Below, one piece after another: positions 62,552-64,000 of a stretch of 64,000 nt of DNA (the stretch's first letter is position 1; each line of letters starts with the position of its first letter). The translations under genes and the position numbers were made by a program. Origin of the DNA: Aliarcobacter sp. (GTDB lineage: Bacteria > Campylobacterota > Campylobacteria > Campylobacterales > Arcobacteraceae); contig JAQTXB010000002.1 of the NCBI GenBank assembly GCA_028688995.1, forward strand, positions 124,001 through 188,000, given 5' to 3'. Below the pieces are notes generated by a model. It made no database searches, was not told the DNA's origin, and worked only from the letters and a program-made list of their open reading frames with translations.

Positions 62552-63568
62552 TTAATACTCTTTTTGTATTGTTCTTGAATACAAAATGTATGTTCCAATA
62601 ATCCAAATAGTTGGTACTATATATAAAGCATGTAGTAAAATCTTATCTCCAACTAATTTTATTAAAACATAATATAAAACAACTGTTAGCAAAGAGTAAA
62701 AAACTGCCCTATTTTTCTCATATCTTGGGTTAAAATATCCAAAAGTAATTACTAAAAACAGTGATATTAATGGGAACAATGCAGTTAATACATAAAATGT
62801 CAAATCATCAATATCAACATTATTTTTTATATTCTCTTTCCAAAAAGAGTAAGAATCTGTAAAAATTCCCAACTTACTATCAGCAATAGAGTCATTAATA
62901 TACATTGATTTAAAATCAATTTGGTTAAACTCTTTTTCATCAATAATAAAAGCTTTTCCATCTATTAATCTAAAACTCAAAGAACCATTTTCATTGTCTA
63001 AAATTGCCGTTTGACTAACAATAAACTGATCCTCATTTTTTTCTGTTTTAAAAAGTTTTACTTGATCGTATACCTTATCATCTTTACCATCTATATAAAT
63101 TAACCAATCTCCAAACTTTTGTCCAAATTGACTTGGTTTTATATTAAAATTTGCCTCTTTTTTCTTTTTATCTAAAAATTGTTTTGTTAAAAACTTAGTT
63201 TTAGGAATTAAGCCCACAGAAATAACAAGTAACATTGCAGATAAAAGTAAAGTAACTGGGGCAAATATTTTTAAGATATTTACAGGATTTAAACCAAAAG
63301 AGGTAATTACCGTAAGTTCATATTCAGCTGCTAATTTAGCAAGACAAATAACCAACGATAAAAAAAATGAAATAGGCATAGTAAAAAATACAATTTGAGG
63401 AATAGCATAAGTAAATAATGTAAATAATTCTGCGAAATTAAGGGTTATTATTGAAGTTAGTGCTGCGATCTTAACTAAAAATATAACTGAAGTTATAAAA
63501 AAAAGTCCTAAAAATATAGGGAAAAATGTAATTGCTAATTGAGAGTGTAAATATTGTTTTAATTTCAA
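62552..63568 (-). CDS. LptF/LptG-family lipopolysaccharide export permease
   Basis: The 338-residue protein has the YjgP/YjgQ layout: spans at about residues 13-33, 50-73 and 99-120, a large periplasmic beta-jellyroll domain, and three C-terminal spans (from about 262). It would be one half of the LptBFG ABC extractor that loads LPS to LptC. LptF and LptG cannot be told apart here. It overlaps the prepilin peptidase gene by 4 bases. Confidence 0.85.
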   Translation of the reverse strand: MKLKQYLHSQLAITFFPIFLGLFFITSVIFLVKIAALTSIITLNFAELFTLFTYAIPQIVFFTMPISFFLSLVICLAKLAAEYELTVITSFGLNPVNILKIFAPVTLLLSAMLLVISVGLIPKTKFLTKQFLDKKKKEANFNIKPSQFGQKFGDWLIYIDGKDDKVYDQVKLFKTEKNEDQFIVSQTAILDNENGSLSFRLIDGKAFIIDEKEFNQIDFKSMYINDSIADSKLGIFTDSYSFWKENIKNNVDIDDLTFYVLTALFPLISLFLVITFGYFNPRYEKNRAVFYSLLTVVLYYVLIKLVGDKILLHALYIVPTIWIIGTYILYSRTIQKEY

Positions 63569-64000
63569 TAAAAGGCCTTTATAATTGTTTCTAAATCAAA
63601 AAAGTATTCAGTAAAAAAGCCTAAAACTAAATAGGGAATAAATGGAGTTTGAATATCTTTTTTTACAAAATTTGAATAGATTGATGGTATTATAGCAAAA
63701 AAAGCAGCTAAAAATATAGCAAATACTCCACCACTTACTCCAAGTATAATTCCTAACATTGCAATTATTGGAATATCTCCCTCACCCAAAGCTTCCTGAT
63801 TTTTTAAACTTTCATCTTTGAGAAGCTTTGATTTTACATTTTGTATATAAAATGTAATTACAAAATTTAATAAAACAAAAGCACCTGCAAATAAAAATGC
63901 ATTTTTAAAAGATTCTATTATAGAAAAATTTGTAGCAAAAAAAGAGAGTATAAAAACTATCAAAAGTAGATAATCTGGTACTGCTTTATATTTTAAATCT
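63565..64000 (-). CDS. Prepilin peptidase (A24 family), 5' end outside window
   Basis: The frame continues to the right edge with no stop, so the gene is cut. The visible part begins DLKYKAVPDYLLL, the first catalytic-aspartate motif of type IV prepilin peptidases, and later has LGEGDIPIIAMLG, the second GxGD motif. Several hydrophobic spans follow. A TTG at 63963 could look like a start, but the upstream motif shows it is internal. It would cleave and methylate pilin-like precursors or act as a competence/secretion peptidase. Confidence 0.86.
   Translation of the reverse strand, partial: DLKYKAVPDYLLLIVFILSFFATNFSIIESFKNAFLFAGAFVLLNFVITFYIQNVKSKLLKDESLKNQEALGEGDIPIIAMLGIILGVSGGVFAIFLAAFFAIIPSIYSNFVKKDIQTPFIPYLVLGFFTEYFFDLETIIKAFY

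Noticed and set aside
63565-63963. Complete 132-residue protein starting at TTG 63963
   Set aside because: Codons upstream stay open to the window edge and encode DLKYKAVPDYLLL, a catalytic motif of prepilin peptidases, so the gene is truncated by the window and TTG is internal.

Overview
The window is a compact, AT-rich stretch of a bacterial chromosome, almost certainly from the Campylobacterota and most likely an Arcobacter-type genus. The evidence is gene content and order: an htrA-cprR-cprS-like block as in Campylobacter jejuni, HQWRQP-type histidine kinases, a short HrcA at the head of hrcA-grpE-dnaK, a TAXI-type TRAP transporter, and many TTG or GTG starts in AT-rich coding DNA. No prophage, insertion sequence, CRISPR array or plasmid-like segment is visible. 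The window cuts pgk at its left edge and a prepilin peptidase gene at its right edge.

Layout. 1-2059: gap-pgk on minus, nadD-rsfS on plus. 2054-9483: a long minus-strand run reading ctpA, purC, purS, purQ, an SH3 protein, plsC, fluoride channel, tatA, argS and a 39-codon membrane peptide. 9598-11172: a YfgM-like/BamB-like pair. 11244-12610: dksA-truD. 12813-15861: an unusual ABC cassette (small membrane protein, FtsX-fold permease, ATPase, cysteine-bearing membrane protein). 15904-19102: a tiny lipoprotein, a TerC-type protein and amtB-glnK. 19286-20587: a leucine-rich-repeat/protein-kinase fusion. 20730-21066: three tRNAs (Leu-UAA, Ser-UGA, Cys-GCA) behind a consensus sigma-70 promoter. 21257-26397: ilvD, htrA and a two-component pair. 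26406-37997: late cobalamin biosynthesis genes (cbiB, cobQ, a CobD/CobC-type aminotransferase, cobS, cobU, cobT-type) mixed with MarC, an SGNH hydrolase, a transglutaminase-like protein, two SDR proteins and an orphan histidine kinase. 38182-44193: a DASS anion carrier, a RelA/SpoT-type alarmone synthetase, a TauE-family exporter, dsbD with a periplasmic thioredoxin, and a rhodanese. 44206-46625: retropepsin-like protease, RimK and aspartoacylase-family genes. 46685-51632: cyclic-di-GMP protein, psd, mltA and small proteins. 51644-54975: heat-shock operon behind CIRCE. 55295-61812: a TAXI TRAP transporter facing a two-component system. 61822-64000: truA, lptF/G-type permease, prepilin peptidase.

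Themes. Eight convergent gene pairs are separated by very short junctions carrying a hairpin that often includes one or both stop codons. Two genes (85-codon ORF at 12813 and the cprR-like regulator at 24500) have a good Shine-Dalgarno sequence at normal distance from ATT and no better upstream start, so both may start at ATT. The most interesting unassigned units are the ABC cassette at 12813-15861, the LRR-kinase, the alarmone synthetase with an unassigned C-terminal half, and several cysteine-rich small proteins. All functional calls come from reading the translated sequence; no database search was run.
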